This document shows, piece after piece, positions 19,083 through 26,683 of a DNA stretch of 64,000 bases; the first letter of the stretch is position 1; every line of letters begins with the position of its first letter. The notes below the pieces were generated by a model. The model saw only the letters and a list, made by a program, of their open reading frames with translations. It did no database searches and was not told where the DNA came from. This DNA comes from Spirilliplanes yamanashiensis (lineage in GTDB: Bacteria > Actinomycetota > Actinomycetes > Mycobacteriales > Micromonosporaceae). The translations under genes were made by a program, and so were the position numbers. The stretch lies in the NCBI RefSeq assembly GCF_016863475.1, contig NZ_BOOY01000030.1:1-64000 (forward strand), read 5' to 3'.

Positions 19083-20297
19083 ATGAAGACCGACCCGCGC
19101 CAAAACCGGTGGTTCCGCCTCGGCCAGCTGGGCGTCCTCGGCGTGATGGCCCTGCTCGGGCTGTTCGACCTGGGGTACGGCATCACCGAGGTCGGCAGCG
19201 GCCCCGTCGCGGCCGCGATCGTGCTGTGGCGGGTGGCGCTGGCGGTGGCCACCGCCGCGGTGTGGCTGCCGATCCGCCCCAGCGGCTCGCGGGTGCTGGC
19301 GTACCAGGCGATCGCCCTGTCGGTCGTGTCGTTCGTGACGACCGTCGTGCTCGCGGTCGGCAGCAGCTCCGGCGTCAGCGGCGTGTGGGGCCTGGCCGAG
19401 ACGCTCGGCCTGCTCGGGGTGATCTTCGTGGTGGCCCGGCGCGGCGCGACGCGCCCCGCGCTGGCCGCCGTCGCCGCCACCGGCCTGGCGGTGTCGGTGC
19501 TGCCGGCCCGCAGCGGCGGCACCGAGGAGTTCATCATCTTCGGGATGTTCCTGGCGCTGTGCGCCGGCGCGGCCGCCGTCTCCGGCATGCACCTGCGCAT
19601 GCTGGAGAACGGCCGGGAGCGCGCCATGGCGACCGTCCGGGCGGAGCAGCGCGCCGAGTTCGCGCGCGACCTGCACGACTTCATCGCCCACCACGTGACC
19701 GGCATCGTCGTGCAGGCGCAGGGCGCCCGGTTCATCGTCGAGCAGGACCCGCAGCGGGCCATCGCCGCGCTGGAGCAGATCGAGCGGGCGGGCGCCGAGA
19801 CCATGACGTCGATGCGCCGCATGGTCGGGGTGCTGCGGGACCGCAACGCGCCCGCCGACGCCCCGCTCGCCCCGCTGGCCGGGGTGACGGAGCTGGGCCC
19901 GCTGCTGGACAACTTCGCCGCGTCCGGCCCGCCGCTGCCCCGGCTGCACGTCGACGGGAACCTGGCCGGGCTGCCGGTGGAGGTGTCGACGTCGGGCTAC
20001 CGGGTCGTCATGGAGGCGCTGACGAACGTGCGCCGGCACGCCAGCGGCGCGAACGTGGTGGACGTGTGGATCCGGCGTACCCCGGACTGGCTGCTCGTCC
20101 GGGTGGCCGACGACGGCGCGCCGCAACAGACCCGCGGGCCGGGCGGGCCGCGCGGCGGTGCGGGCGGCTACGGTCTGGTGGGGCTCGGCGAGCGGGTGCG
20201 GGCGGTGGGCGGCCGGATCACGGCCGGCCCCGGCATCGGCGGCGCGGGCTGGGTGGTGGACGCGGCGTTGCCGCTCGATCGGGAGGTGGCCCGCTGA
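19083..20297 (+). CDS. NarL-family sensor histidine kinase
   Basis: This 404-residue membrane histidine kinase has about six hydrophobic helices in residues 10-175 with very short loops, i.e. no large extracytoplasmic sensor. A HisKA_3 dimerisation domain follows (His in ARDLHDFIAHHVTGI) and then an HATPase domain (NVRRHASGANVVDVW, DDGAPQ, GYGLVGLGERV). I chose ATG 19083 because it precedes the first helix and lies 9 nt after a TACGCT -10-like element; upstream in-frame starts would add a non-homologous leader. Such helix-only sensors often monitor a neighbouring membrane transporter. The response regulator gene overlaps the stop. Confidence 0.9.
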   Translation: MKTDPRQNRWFRLGQLGVLGVMALLGLFDLGYGITEVGSGPVAAAIVLWRVALAVATAAVWLPIRPSGSRVLAYQAIALSVVSFVTTVVLAVGSSSGVSGVWGLAETLGLLGVIFVVARRGATRPALAAVAATGLAVSVLPARSGGTEEFIIFGMFLALCAGAAAVSGMHLRMLENGRERAMATVRAEQRAEFARDLHDFIAHHVTGIVVQAQGARFIVEQDPQRAIAALEQIERAGAETMTSMRRMVGVLRDRNAPADAPLAPLAGVTELGPLLDNFAASGPPLPRLHVDGNLAGLPVEVSTSGYRVVMEALTNVRRHASGANVVDVWIRRTPDWLLVRVADDGAPQQTRGPGGPRGGAGGYGLVGLGERVRAVGGRITAGPGIGGAGWVVDAALPLDREVAR

Positions 20298-20938
20298 TCC
20301 GGGTGATGGTGGCCGACGACCAGGCGATGGTCCGGACCGGCTTCGGGATGATCATCGGCGCGCAGCCGGACATGGAGCTGGTCGGCGAGGCCGCCGACGG
20401 CGTCGAGGCGGTCGCCATGGCCCGCCGGCTGCGGCCCGACGTGGCCCTGTTCGACATCCGGATGCCCCGGATGGACGGCCTGGAGGCGCTGCGGCTGCTC
20501 GCGGGCCCGGGCGTCGCGGACCCGGTCAAGGTGGTCGTCGTGACGACCTTCGACCTCGACGAGTACGTGCACACGGCGCTGCGCAACGGCGCCTGCGGCT
20601 TTCTGCTCAAGGACTCCGGCCCGGCCCTGCTGGTCGAGGCGGTGCGCGCCGCGCAGTCCGGCGACGCGCTGATCAGCCCGTCGATCACCGTGCGGCTGCT
20701 GGAGCACCTCACCCCGCCGGCGGCGCCCAAGCCGGTCGACGACGCCGGGCTGTCCCCGCGCGAGCTGGACGTGGTGAAACTCGTCGCGCGGGGCCTCACC
20801 AACGCCGAGATCGCCACCCAGCTGTTCATCTCCGTCGGCACGGTCAAGACGCACCTGGGCAGCGTGCAGTCGAAGCTGGACGCCCGGAACCGGGTCGAGA
20901 TCGCCGCCTGGGCGTGGGAGCGCGGGCTGGTCAGCTAG
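20294..20938 (+). CDS. NarL/LuxR-family response regulator (probable CTG start)
   Basis: This DNA-binding partner of the preceding kinase has about 214 residues. The receiver (about 1-120) has VADDQAMVRTGF, the phospho-Asp in VALFDIRMPRMDG and the Lys in GFLLKDSG. A LuxR-type helix-turn-helix (about 150-210) has LSPRELDVVKLVARGLTNAEIA. The usual N-terminal MIRV is encoded here as CTG ATC CGG GTG. GGGAGG at 20281-20286 is 7 nt before that CTG, and the CTG overlaps the kinase TGA. GTG 20303 or ATG 20306 are the conventional alternatives but leave a 16-19 nt spacer and clip the first strand. The likely target is the divergent MacAB-like operon. Confidence 0.9.
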   Translation: MIRVMVADDQAMVRTGFGMIIGAQPDMELVGEAADGVEAVAMARRLRPDVALFDIRMPRMDGLEALRLLAGPGVADPVKVVVVTTFDLDEYVHTALRNGACGFLLKDSGPALLVEAVRAAQSGDALISPSITVRLLEHLTPPAAPKPVDDAGLSPRELDVVKLVARGLTNAEIATQLFISVGTVKTHLGSVQSKLDARNRVEIAAWAWERGLVS

Positions 20939-21494
20939 CGAGCAGCTTCAGCATCTGCTGCACCTGCTCCTGGCGGGTCGTGGTGATCTGCCCGGCGAGC
21001 GCCTTGGCGTCGGCGTTGGCGCCCTTGCCGCTCTCCATCCGCGCCACCTCGACGGTGTTGTGCAGGTGGCCGAGCAGCAGCGACAGCGCCGTCCGGTCGA
21101 AGTCGGCCTCGCCGGCGGCCTTCAGCTCCTCGATGTCGGACGGGCGCAGGCTGTGCAGGTCGCCGTGCCCGGCGTGCACCCCGGCGTCCTGGTCGGCCTC
21201 CAGCGGCGCGCCCCAGCCCTGCAGCCACGCCGTCATCGTGCGCGACTCGTCCGCCCACTGCTGCTTCATCCGCGCGGCGAGCTGGCGCACCTCGGGCCGG
21301 CGCCCCCGGTCGGCGGCCAGCGCCACCAGCTCGGCGCCCTGCCGGTGGTGGTCGAGCACCATCTGCAGGAACATCACGTCGGTCTCGTTGTGCGGCCCCG
21401 CCACGGCGGCGACGGGCGCCTCCTGCGGCGCGGGGCTGCCGCACCCGGCCGCCAGCACGGCCGCGGCCAGCGCCAGCACGGCACGACGACGCAT
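20931..21494 (-). CDS. DUF305 family lipoprotein
   Basis: This 187-residue exported protein has a lipobox ([13 protein letters not shown]) at residues 10-22, so it should be membrane-anchored outside the cell. The body is a DUF305 four-helix, ferritin-like region with conserved His/Met clusters: MFLQMVLDHHRQGAELV, a middle WADESRTM, and LLLGHLHNTVEVARME. DUF305 proteins are suspected to bind metals such as copper, but this is not settled. I chose ATG 21494 because AGGGAG precedes it at good spacing. Its stop overlaps the response regulator's 3' end by 8 bases on the opposite strand. Confidence 0.88.
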   Translation of the reverse strand: MRRRAVLALAAAVLAAGCGSPAPQEAPVAAVAGPHNETDVMFLQMVLDHHRQGAELVALAADRGRRPEVRQLAARMKQQWADESRTMTAWLQGWGAPLEADQDAGVHAGHGDLHSLRPSDIEELKAAGEADFDRTALSLLLGHLHNTVEVARMESGKGANADAKALAGQITTTRQEQVQQMLKLLAS

Positions 21495-21518
21495 CCGGTC
21501 ACTCCCTGGAAGCAAAGG

Positions 21519-21554
21519 GCGCAGGGCCCGCACCTCGCGGCACGGGCCCTGCGC
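21519..21554 (-). terminator. Terminator hairpin downstream of the LPMO gene
   Basis: A perfect 12-bp stem (GCGCAGGGCCCG at 21519-21530 and its complement at 21543-21554) with a 12-nt loop starts 7 bases after the LPMO stop on the minus strand. Confidence 0.7.
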
Positions 21555-21560
21555 GGACGA

Positions 21561-22310
21561 TCAGACCCGTTCCCAGAGGGCGGGCACGTTCGGCGGCTCC
21601 CACCCGGCGAGGGCGGTGTGCGCCTGACGGCACCGGTAGGTCGCGCCGCCGTAGGTGACGGTGCTGCCGGTGCTGTACGCCGTGCCGGCCCGCCACGTCC
21701 CGCCCTGCGACGGCGGCTGCGTGGTGGGCGGCGGGTTCGTCGGCGGGCGGGTGGTGGGCGGCGGGTTGGTCACCGGCGGCGGGTTGCCGCCACTCCCGCC
21801 GATCTGCAGGTCGACACAGGCGTAGAACGCCATCGCGGTGTCGGCGATGTTCCACCGGGCGAGCACCGTCTGCCGGCCGGTGCGGCCGCCGAAGTTGACG
21901 TTGTGCGACACGGTGGCGCCGGGCTGGCGGCCGCCGTCGTCGAACACGGCGATGCGGCTGCCGCCGATGAAGTACTCCCACGTGCTGGTGGAGTGCCGGG
22001 CGGTGAGCACCCAGTTGAACGTGGCGCTGGACCCGACGGAGGTAGCCCGCCAGCCCTTGCCGTTGTCGTTCAGGACGGGGAACCGGCCGCCGCCGTTGCA
22101 CTGCATCGAGCCCTTGGGGGCCTCGACGCTCTGCGGCTCGTAGACGACGTCGCCGCACCCGGACACGATGCCCTGGGCGCACTGGGCCTGCCGGCTGGGC
22201 GGGTTGGAGACGTACCCGTGCGCGGACGCGGGCGTCACGGCGAAAAGCGAGGTCGCCGCTACGGCCGCTGCGGACGCCAGCGGATACAGGATGACTTTCT
22301 TTGTCTTCAT
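21561..22310 (-). CDS. Secreted AA10 lytic polysaccharide monooxygenase with CBM5/12 module
   Basis: This copper enzyme oxidatively cleaves chitin or cellulose outside the cell. The 249-residue precursor has a Sec signal peptide ending ASA, cut before His31, so His31 becomes the N-terminus of the histidine brace. The second brace residue is His106 in LTARHSTSTW. The AA10 domain spans about 31-170, followed by a Pro/Thr linker with repeated NPPPTT-like units (about 173-200) and a C-terminal carbohydrate-binding module, family 5/12-like (WRAGTAYSTGSTVTYGGATY, then WEPPNVPALWERV). The CBM5/12 favours chitin, but cellulose cannot be excluded. GAGGAA lies before the ATG. The upstream region is AT-rich with palindromes. 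Confidence 0.93.
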   Translation of the reverse strand: MKTKKVILYPLASAAAVAATSLFAVTPASAHGYVSNPPSRQAQCAQGIVSGCGDVVYEPQSVEAPKGSMQCNGGGRFPVLNDNGKGWRATSVGSSATFNWVLTARHSTSTWEYFIGGSRIAVFDDGGRQPGATVSHNVNFGGRTGRQTVLARWNIADTAMAFYACVDLQIGGSGGNPPPVTNPPPTTRPPTNPPPTTQPPSQGGTWRAGTAYSTGSTVTYGGATYRCRQAHTALAGWEPPNVPALWERV

Positions 22311-22649
22311 GAAGTGTTCCTCACTCCTTCATGCGGACTGCGGGGGGCGCAGACGGTGAGCCGCAAGGGCTGTGGCGGCCGTTCTGTTGGGACCAACCTA
22401 ATTTAAAGACTGTTAACAGTAAATAGATTTCGTCAACTCTTAAGGAAGCGTCTGACCGTAACGGCATTGATCCGCGCCGCTTTCCTTTTCGAACGTGGCA
22501 CGCAATTGTGCGCCCATTCCCCGCGCCCCTACCCGGGCCCGCCCGCCCGGGGCCGCCCAACGGACATGCCGGGCCTATTGCACAATTGGTGGTGTGTCGG
22601 TCACGATGGGCTACGAGATGTAGTGGTCGGGCGAGTCGGAGGTGCGACG
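22311..22649. promoter_or_regulatory. Intergenic region with AT-rich divergent control region
   Basis: This 339-bp gene-free stretch lies between the LPMO and a divergent secreted-protein gene. Its LPMO-proximal part is strikingly AT-rich for this genome. It holds GTTGG-GA-CCAAC (22386-22397), the perfect 12-bp palindrome ACTGTTAACAGT (22409-22420) and short TTAAA/AAAT blocks. These probably make up the LPMO promoter and operator. The part beyond 22500 is GC-rich again; TTGCAC at 22578-22583 could be a -35 for the rightward gene, but I see no good -10. Confidence 0.6.
22409..22420. promoter_or_regulatory. Perfect palindrome ACTGTTAACAGT, candidate operator
   Basis: A 12-bp perfect inverted repeat sits in the AT-rich block about 100 bp upstream of the LPMO start. 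It differs from the DasR chitin-regulon site (TGGTCTAGACCA type) and from the CebR site. The binding protein is unknown. Confidence 0.5.
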
Positions 22650-23603
22650 GTGGGCGTGCGGTGGCGCCGGATCGCGACCGGCGCGGGGCTCGGCCTCGCG
22701 GCGGCAGCGGGCGCCCTGCTGCTCAGCTCCTCCCCCGCCGCCGCGGACGACGGGCCGGGGCTGCTCCGCTCGGCGACGTCCACGGCGACGTCCACGGTGA
22801 CCGCCACGGTGACCTCCACGGTGTCGAAGATCCCGGTCGTGTCCACAGCGCCCGCCGTCTCGCGCACCCTCGACCGGGTCGTCCCGCGGGGCGACCGGCC
22901 CGCCCGGCCCGCTTCCGGCACCGCGCGGCGGGCCGCCGCGGACCGTCCTGTCCGGACCCGTCCGGTCACCCGGGCCGTCTCGCAGGTCACGTCACGCGCC
23001 GTCCGGCCGGTGGTCGAGCCCGTGGTCCGGCCCGCCGCCTCCGCCGCGCTGACGCCGGTGTCCCGCCTGGTGGAGCCGGTCACGGCGCCCGTCGTGGCCA
23101 CCGTGACGCCGGTCCTGCGCCAGGTCCTCGGCCCGGTGGTCACCGCCGTGCCGGCCCTGCCGTCGGTCCCGGAGCTGCCCGGCGCGCCTTTGCCGCCGCA
23201 CCACCACGCGGCATCGGCCGACCCGGCTTTCCTGCCCTCGGCCTCTGCCCTCATCCCGCGCGACGCCCACGCCGCCGTCCGGGGTGCCGATGGGGCCGCT
23301 CTTGGTGCCGATGGGGCCGCTCGTGGCGCCGTCTTTGGTGCCGCTCGTGGTTTCGCCGCGGAGCCGCCCGCCGGGCAGCCCGTGGCCGCGCCACCGGCGC
23401 CCGCCCCGGACCCGCACCACCCCGCCCACCCGGGCACCCCCGCGCCGCAGCAGGCCGCGCCCACGGGCGCCGGCTCGCCGGCCCAGGCCGCCCCGGCCCT
23501 CGACGTCCCCACCCGCCCGGCGGCCGCCTACGCGGCCGCCCTGCGGCGCACCGCCGACGCGCCCCTCGACGCCGCGTCCGCCCCCGACACCCGCCCCGGC
23601 TGA
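22650..23603 (+). CDS. Secreted Ala/Pro/Val-rich protein of unknown function
   Basis: This 317-residue protein starts at GTG 22650, with GGAGG 7 nt upstream. A Sec signal peptide covers residues 1-30 (IATGAGLGLAAAAGALLLSS, cut after AAA). The mature part has no recognised domain: a Thr/Val/Ser repeat segment (STATSTVTATVTSTVS), Val/Pro-rich heptad-like stretches ([23 protein letters not shown]), then a short tandem repeat GADGAA encoded by two near-identical 21-bp units at 23283-23324, and an Ala/Pro/His-rich C-terminus. There is no LPXTG. It lies 88 bases before the LPXTG protein gene and may be co-expressed as a cell-wall or aerial-surface component. I do not recognise the family. Confidence 0.75.
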   Translation: MGVRWRRIATGAGLGLAAAAGALLLSSSPAAADDGPGLLRSATSTATSTVTATVTSTVSKIPVVSTAPAVSRTLDRVVPRGDRPARPASGTARRAAADRPVRTRPVTRAVSQVTSRAVRPVVEPVVRPAASAALTPVSRLVEPVTAPVVATVTPVLRQVLGPVVTAVPALPSVPELPGAPLPPHHHAASADPAFLPSASALIPRDAHAAVRGADGAALGADGAARGAVFGAARGFAAEPPAGQPVAAPPAPAPDPHHPAHPGTPAPQQAAPTGAGSPAQAAPALDVPTRPAAAYAAALRRTADAPLDAASAPDTRPG

Positions 23604-23691
23604 CGGCTCACCAGTCTCCGTCGTCCGAAGAACTCCCCTGCCCGGCCGCGCTCACCGCGCGCCCGGCGACCCCAAGACTGGTAGGCCTGAC

Positions 23692-25401
23692 ATGAACCGC
23701 TGGATCCTCCGTGGCCTCGCCACGGCCGGCTGCGCCGCGGGCTGGTGGCTGCTGACCGCCACCCCCGCCCACGCGGACGCACCACTGCCGATCACGATCA
23801 CGAACCAGGCGGACGGCAGCTCCCTGCTGAACCTCCGCGTCGACCTGACCGCCCGCCCCGACACCGCCACCCGGGCCACGACGCTCCGCCCCCGTGCCAA
23901 GGTCACGATCACCCGCGACCGCGGCACCACCCGCTCCACGGCACCGGCCGCCCGCAAGCCGCAGGCCACGGCCAAGGCCCGGGCGACCACCACCCCGACG
24001 CGCCCGACGACGACCGCCCGCCGACCCCTGGCCGACGCCGAGGCGAAGGCCCGGGTCACCACCGACCCGGCCGACGTGGCCCTCTGCGTGCGGGCCGCGG
24101 TCCTGGGCACGGCGAGGTCCTGCAACCCGCCGCCGTCACCCACCACCGCGACACAGTCACCCACCACCAGGACGCCGGTCGCCGACGCCCGCGGCGACCT
24201 CCGTGCGGACCTCGATCCCGTCACGCTCGACGTGTGCGCCACGGCCGCGGCCCTGGGCACCGCGCCCGGTTGCGGCGGCCCGCCGGCCCTGGCTGACGCG
24301 AGGCCGGTCCTCGACGCGCGCGGCGATGCCGCGGCGAACCCGGACCTCGTCGCCCTGGGCATCTGCCTGAGTGGGGGCACCGCGACCAACTGCGGCTCGA
24401 CCACCGCCCCCACTCCGGCGCCGGCCCCGAACCCGATCGTCGACGCACGCGGCGACCTCACGGCCGACGCCGACCCGGCCGCCCTGGACCTGTGCCTCAA
24501 CGCGGCAGTCCTCGGCACCGCCACCAATTGCGGAGCGCCCACCGCCCCCACTCCGGCGCCGGCCACGAACCCGATCGTCGACGCACGCGGCGACCTCACG
24601 GCCGACGCCGACCCGGCCACCCTGAACCTGTGCCTCAACGCGGCAGTCCTCGGCACCGCCACCGACTGCGGCTCGCCCACCGGCTCCACCCCGGCCGCGG
24701 GTGGCACCACGACGGGTGCCGACGCACCGGCCGGTGCGGGGCTCGACGTCTGCGTCGGCACCGCGGCGGGTTGTGACTCCCCCGCCGGCGGGCCGACCAC
24801 GGCCGGCGGCGACACGGCCGCCGTCGAGGCGTGCGTCGTCGTGGGCGGGTCCGGCTGCGGGACCGCCGGCAGTTCGCTCGTCGAGGCCGGCGCGGCCGTC
24901 AATGGCGGGCTTCAGCCCGTCGCGCTCGGCGCCTGCGTGAGCGCCGCCGTCCTCGGCGACGCCACCGGATGCGGCACCACCGACGGTAGCAGCACGACCG
25001 GCGGCACCACCACCGGCGGCGGTGTTGTTCTCGACGCGTGCGTCACCGTCGGCGCCGCGGGCTGCGGCGACGACCAGCCAGCGACGGGCGTCGCGGCCGA
25101 GGTGTGCCTCGCCCTCGGTGCCGCAGGCTGCGGCTCCGGCACGACCCCGGGCACCGGCCCTGGCACGAACCCCGGAACCGGGACGGGCGCCGGCACCGAT
25201 GTGGGTGTCAGCGCCGGCGGCCTCGGCGGCGGCACGGTCGTCACCGCGGCCGCCGGTGGCACCGTCGACAGCGGGACCGAGCAGAGCGCCGGGCTCGGCC
25301 GCCTGCCGCGGACCGGGGCGGCCCTGCTGGGTGCCGCCCTGGTGCTGCTGGCCGCCGGGTTGCTGCTCGTGCTGCTGACGCGGCGCCGCCGTACCGCCTG
25401 A
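23692..25401 (+). CDS. LPXTG-anchored surface protein with cysteine-pair repeats
   Basis: This 569-residue protein has a signal peptide (1-28, ending PAHA) and a C-terminal sortase signal: LPRTG, a hydrophobic helix (GAALLGAALVLLAAGLLLVLL) and RRRRTA. It should be covalently attached to peptidoglycan. The middle (about 115-520) is a series of degenerate units, each with two cysteines about 8-13 residues apart: VLGTARSC, LGTAPGCG, GTATNCG, LNAAVLGTATNCG, LNAAVLGTATDCG, GTAAGCD, GGSGCG, VLGDATGCG, GAAGCG twice. Each pair could form a small disulfide loop. Two units are nearly identical at DNA level (24403-24678). The N-terminal third is Thr/Arg/Lys-rich. Function is unknown; adhesion or aerial-surface structure is a guess from architecture. 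Confidence 0.85.
   Translation: MNRWILRGLATAGCAAGWWLLTATPAHADAPLPITITNQADGSSLLNLRVDLTARPDTATRATTLRPRAKVTITRDRGTTRSTAPAARKPQATAKARATTTPTRPTTTARRPLADAEAKARVTTDPADVALCVRAAVLGTARSCNPPPSPTTATQSPTTRTPVADARGDLRADLDPVTLDVCATAAALGTAPGCGGPPALADARPVLDARGDAAANPDLVALGICLSGGTATNCGSTTAPTPAPAPNPIVDARGDLTADADPAALDLCLNAAVLGTATNCGAPTAPTPAPATNPIVDARGDLTADADPATLNLCLNAAVLGTATDCGSPTGSTPAAGGTTTGADAPAGAGLDVCVGTAAGCDSPAGGPTTAGGDTAAVEACVVVGGSGCGTAGSSLVEAGAAVNGGLQPVALGACVSAAVLGDATGCGTTDGSSTTGGTTTGGGVVLDACVTVGAAGCGDDQPATGVAAEVCLALGAAGCGSGTTPGTGPGTNPGTGTGAGTDVGVSAGGLGGGTVVTAAAGGTVDSGTEQSAGLGRLPRTGAALLGAALVLLAAGLLLVLLTRRRRTA
24403..24678 (+). repeat. Two tandem 138-bp coding repeats
   Basis: Units 24403-24540 and 24541-24678 are nearly identical and each encodes 46 residues (TAPTPAPA linker, NPIVDARGDLTADADPA, then CLNAAVLGTAT and NCG or DCG). 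They are the most recent duplication in the cysteine-pair array of the LPXTG protein. Confidence 0.9.
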
Positions 25402-25408
25402 TCCGCCG

Positions 25409-25441
25409 TGCGCGGCGGCGGGGCCAACCCGCCGCCGCGCA
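25409..25441. terminator. Bidirectional terminator between convergent genes
   Basis: A perfect 14-bp stem (TGCGCGGCGGCGGG at 25409-25422, complement at 25428-25441) with a 5-nt loop sits exactly between the stops of the LPXTG protein (+) and the propeller protein (-). It can serve both. Confidence 0.85.
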
Positions 25442-25447
25442 GGCAGG

Positions 25448-26452
25448 TCAGGCGGCGCGGGCGATGCAGATGCGGGCCGACAGGCGCGGGCCCGCCTCGT
25501 AGAACATGTACTGGACGCCGTTGTCGGTGCCGAACGACGGGGCGGCGCAGCGGCCCTGGTCGGAGGCGATCGGCGAGTGGAAGACGCCGAGGTGGACCTC
25601 GCGGTCGAAGTTGTTGCCGACCTCGGTGATGCGCATCCGGCCGTCGCTGCCGTGGTAGGCGACGTACGTGGTGCCGTTGCGCTTCACCAGGGTGGGGCCG
25701 GAGATGTCGGCCAGCCCGTCCGGCTCGCGGTTGACCAGCGGGGTGGGCGAGAACTGCCAGTTGCTCCAGCCGTCGGGCGACCAGCCGTAGAAGATGCGGC
25801 GGCCGCTCTTCACGCCCATGAACAGCATCACGTAGCGGTTGTTGCGGCCGGGCAGGGCGTGCTCGAAGACCCGGGCGTACGAGGTCTCGGAGGTGCCGGG
25901 CACCAGCCGCGTGCTGAGGATGGGGGTCTCGTTGGTGAAGGTGATGCCGTCGGCGGAGCGGGCGACCCGGGTCGTGTAGTTCTCGCCGTGGAAGTAGCAG
26001 AAGAACTGCCCGCTGGGCCGGTCGTAGATGACGTGCGGCGACGACACGTGGCTGACGGTGGTGGACGGCAGCCGGTTGTCGATGAGCGGGTTGGCGCCGT
26101 ACTCGGTGAACGGCCCGGCGAGGGTGTCGGAGAACGCCACGGAGATGCCGCCGGGGTTCTCGTGCGGGGCGTAGTACAGGTAGAAGCGGGCGCGGGCGCC
26201 GCTGATGATGTCGCCGACGCCGCGCACGCACGGGAAGATGAACTCGCCCGTCGGGTTGTACCGCAGCGGCATGCGCAGGGCGTCGCGCAGGTACCGGTAC
26301 GTGGGCATGCCCGCGGGGCCGGCCGCCTCCGCGGTGCCGGTGAGGGTGACGGCCGCGCCGCCCGCGGCGGTGGCGGCGCCGGCTACGGCGGCGCCGCGAA
26401 TAACGGTGCGGCGGGTGACGGGAACGCCGGGGCGCGGCTCGGGGTGGGACAT
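25448..26452 (-). CDS. Secreted five-bladed beta-propeller, glycosidase-like (GH43/GH32-type fold)
   Basis: This 334-residue protein has a twin-arginine signal (VTRRTVIRGAAVAGAATAAG) at about residues 12-40, so it is probably exported folded. The mature part shows the repeating pattern of five-bladed propeller glycosidases: FYLYYAPHENPGGISVAFSD, SSPHVIYDRPSGQFFCYFHG, RVARSADGITF, GWSPDGWSNW and ISGPTLVKRNGTTYVAYHG. I cannot place the acidic catalytic triad with confidence, so enzymatic activity and CAZy family are unproven. GGAG lies 8 nt before the ATG. It is convergent with the LPXTG gene and near an LPMO, consistent with extracellular polysaccharide handling. Confidence 0.78.
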   Translation of the reverse strand: MSHPEPRPGVPVTRRTVIRGAAVAGAATAAGGAAVTLTGTAEAAGPAGMPTYRYLRDALRMPLRYNPTGEFIFPCVRGVGDIISGARARFYLYYAPHENPGGISVAFSDTLAGPFTEYGANPLIDNRLPSTTVSHVSSPHVIYDRPSGQFFCYFHGENYTTRVARSADGITFTNETPILSTRLVPGTSETSYARVFEHALPGRNNRYVMLFMGVKSGRRIFYGWSPDGWSNWQFSPTPLVNREPDGLADISGPTLVKRNGTTYVAYHGSDGRMRITEVGNNFDREVHLGVFHSPIASDQGRCAAPSFGTDNGVQYMFYEAGPRLSARICIARAA

Positions 26453-26683
26453 CGCAGGTGCTCCGATCTGGGGGAACGGCGGCGGCCGGGCCCGCGGGAA
26501 CGCGCGGGGAACGCGCTCGCCGGCCGGCCGGTCACGACCGTAAGTGATAATGAAGTGCTAATGCAGCTCCTGGTCCCGGCCCTGTGTAATGCGTATGAGC
26601 ACCCGGCGGGGCGCGAGGAGTGAACGGTCGCGGGGTCCGGTCCGGTGCAGTCGCCACGCCGTGACCGACGAGGCGGCCGGGCG

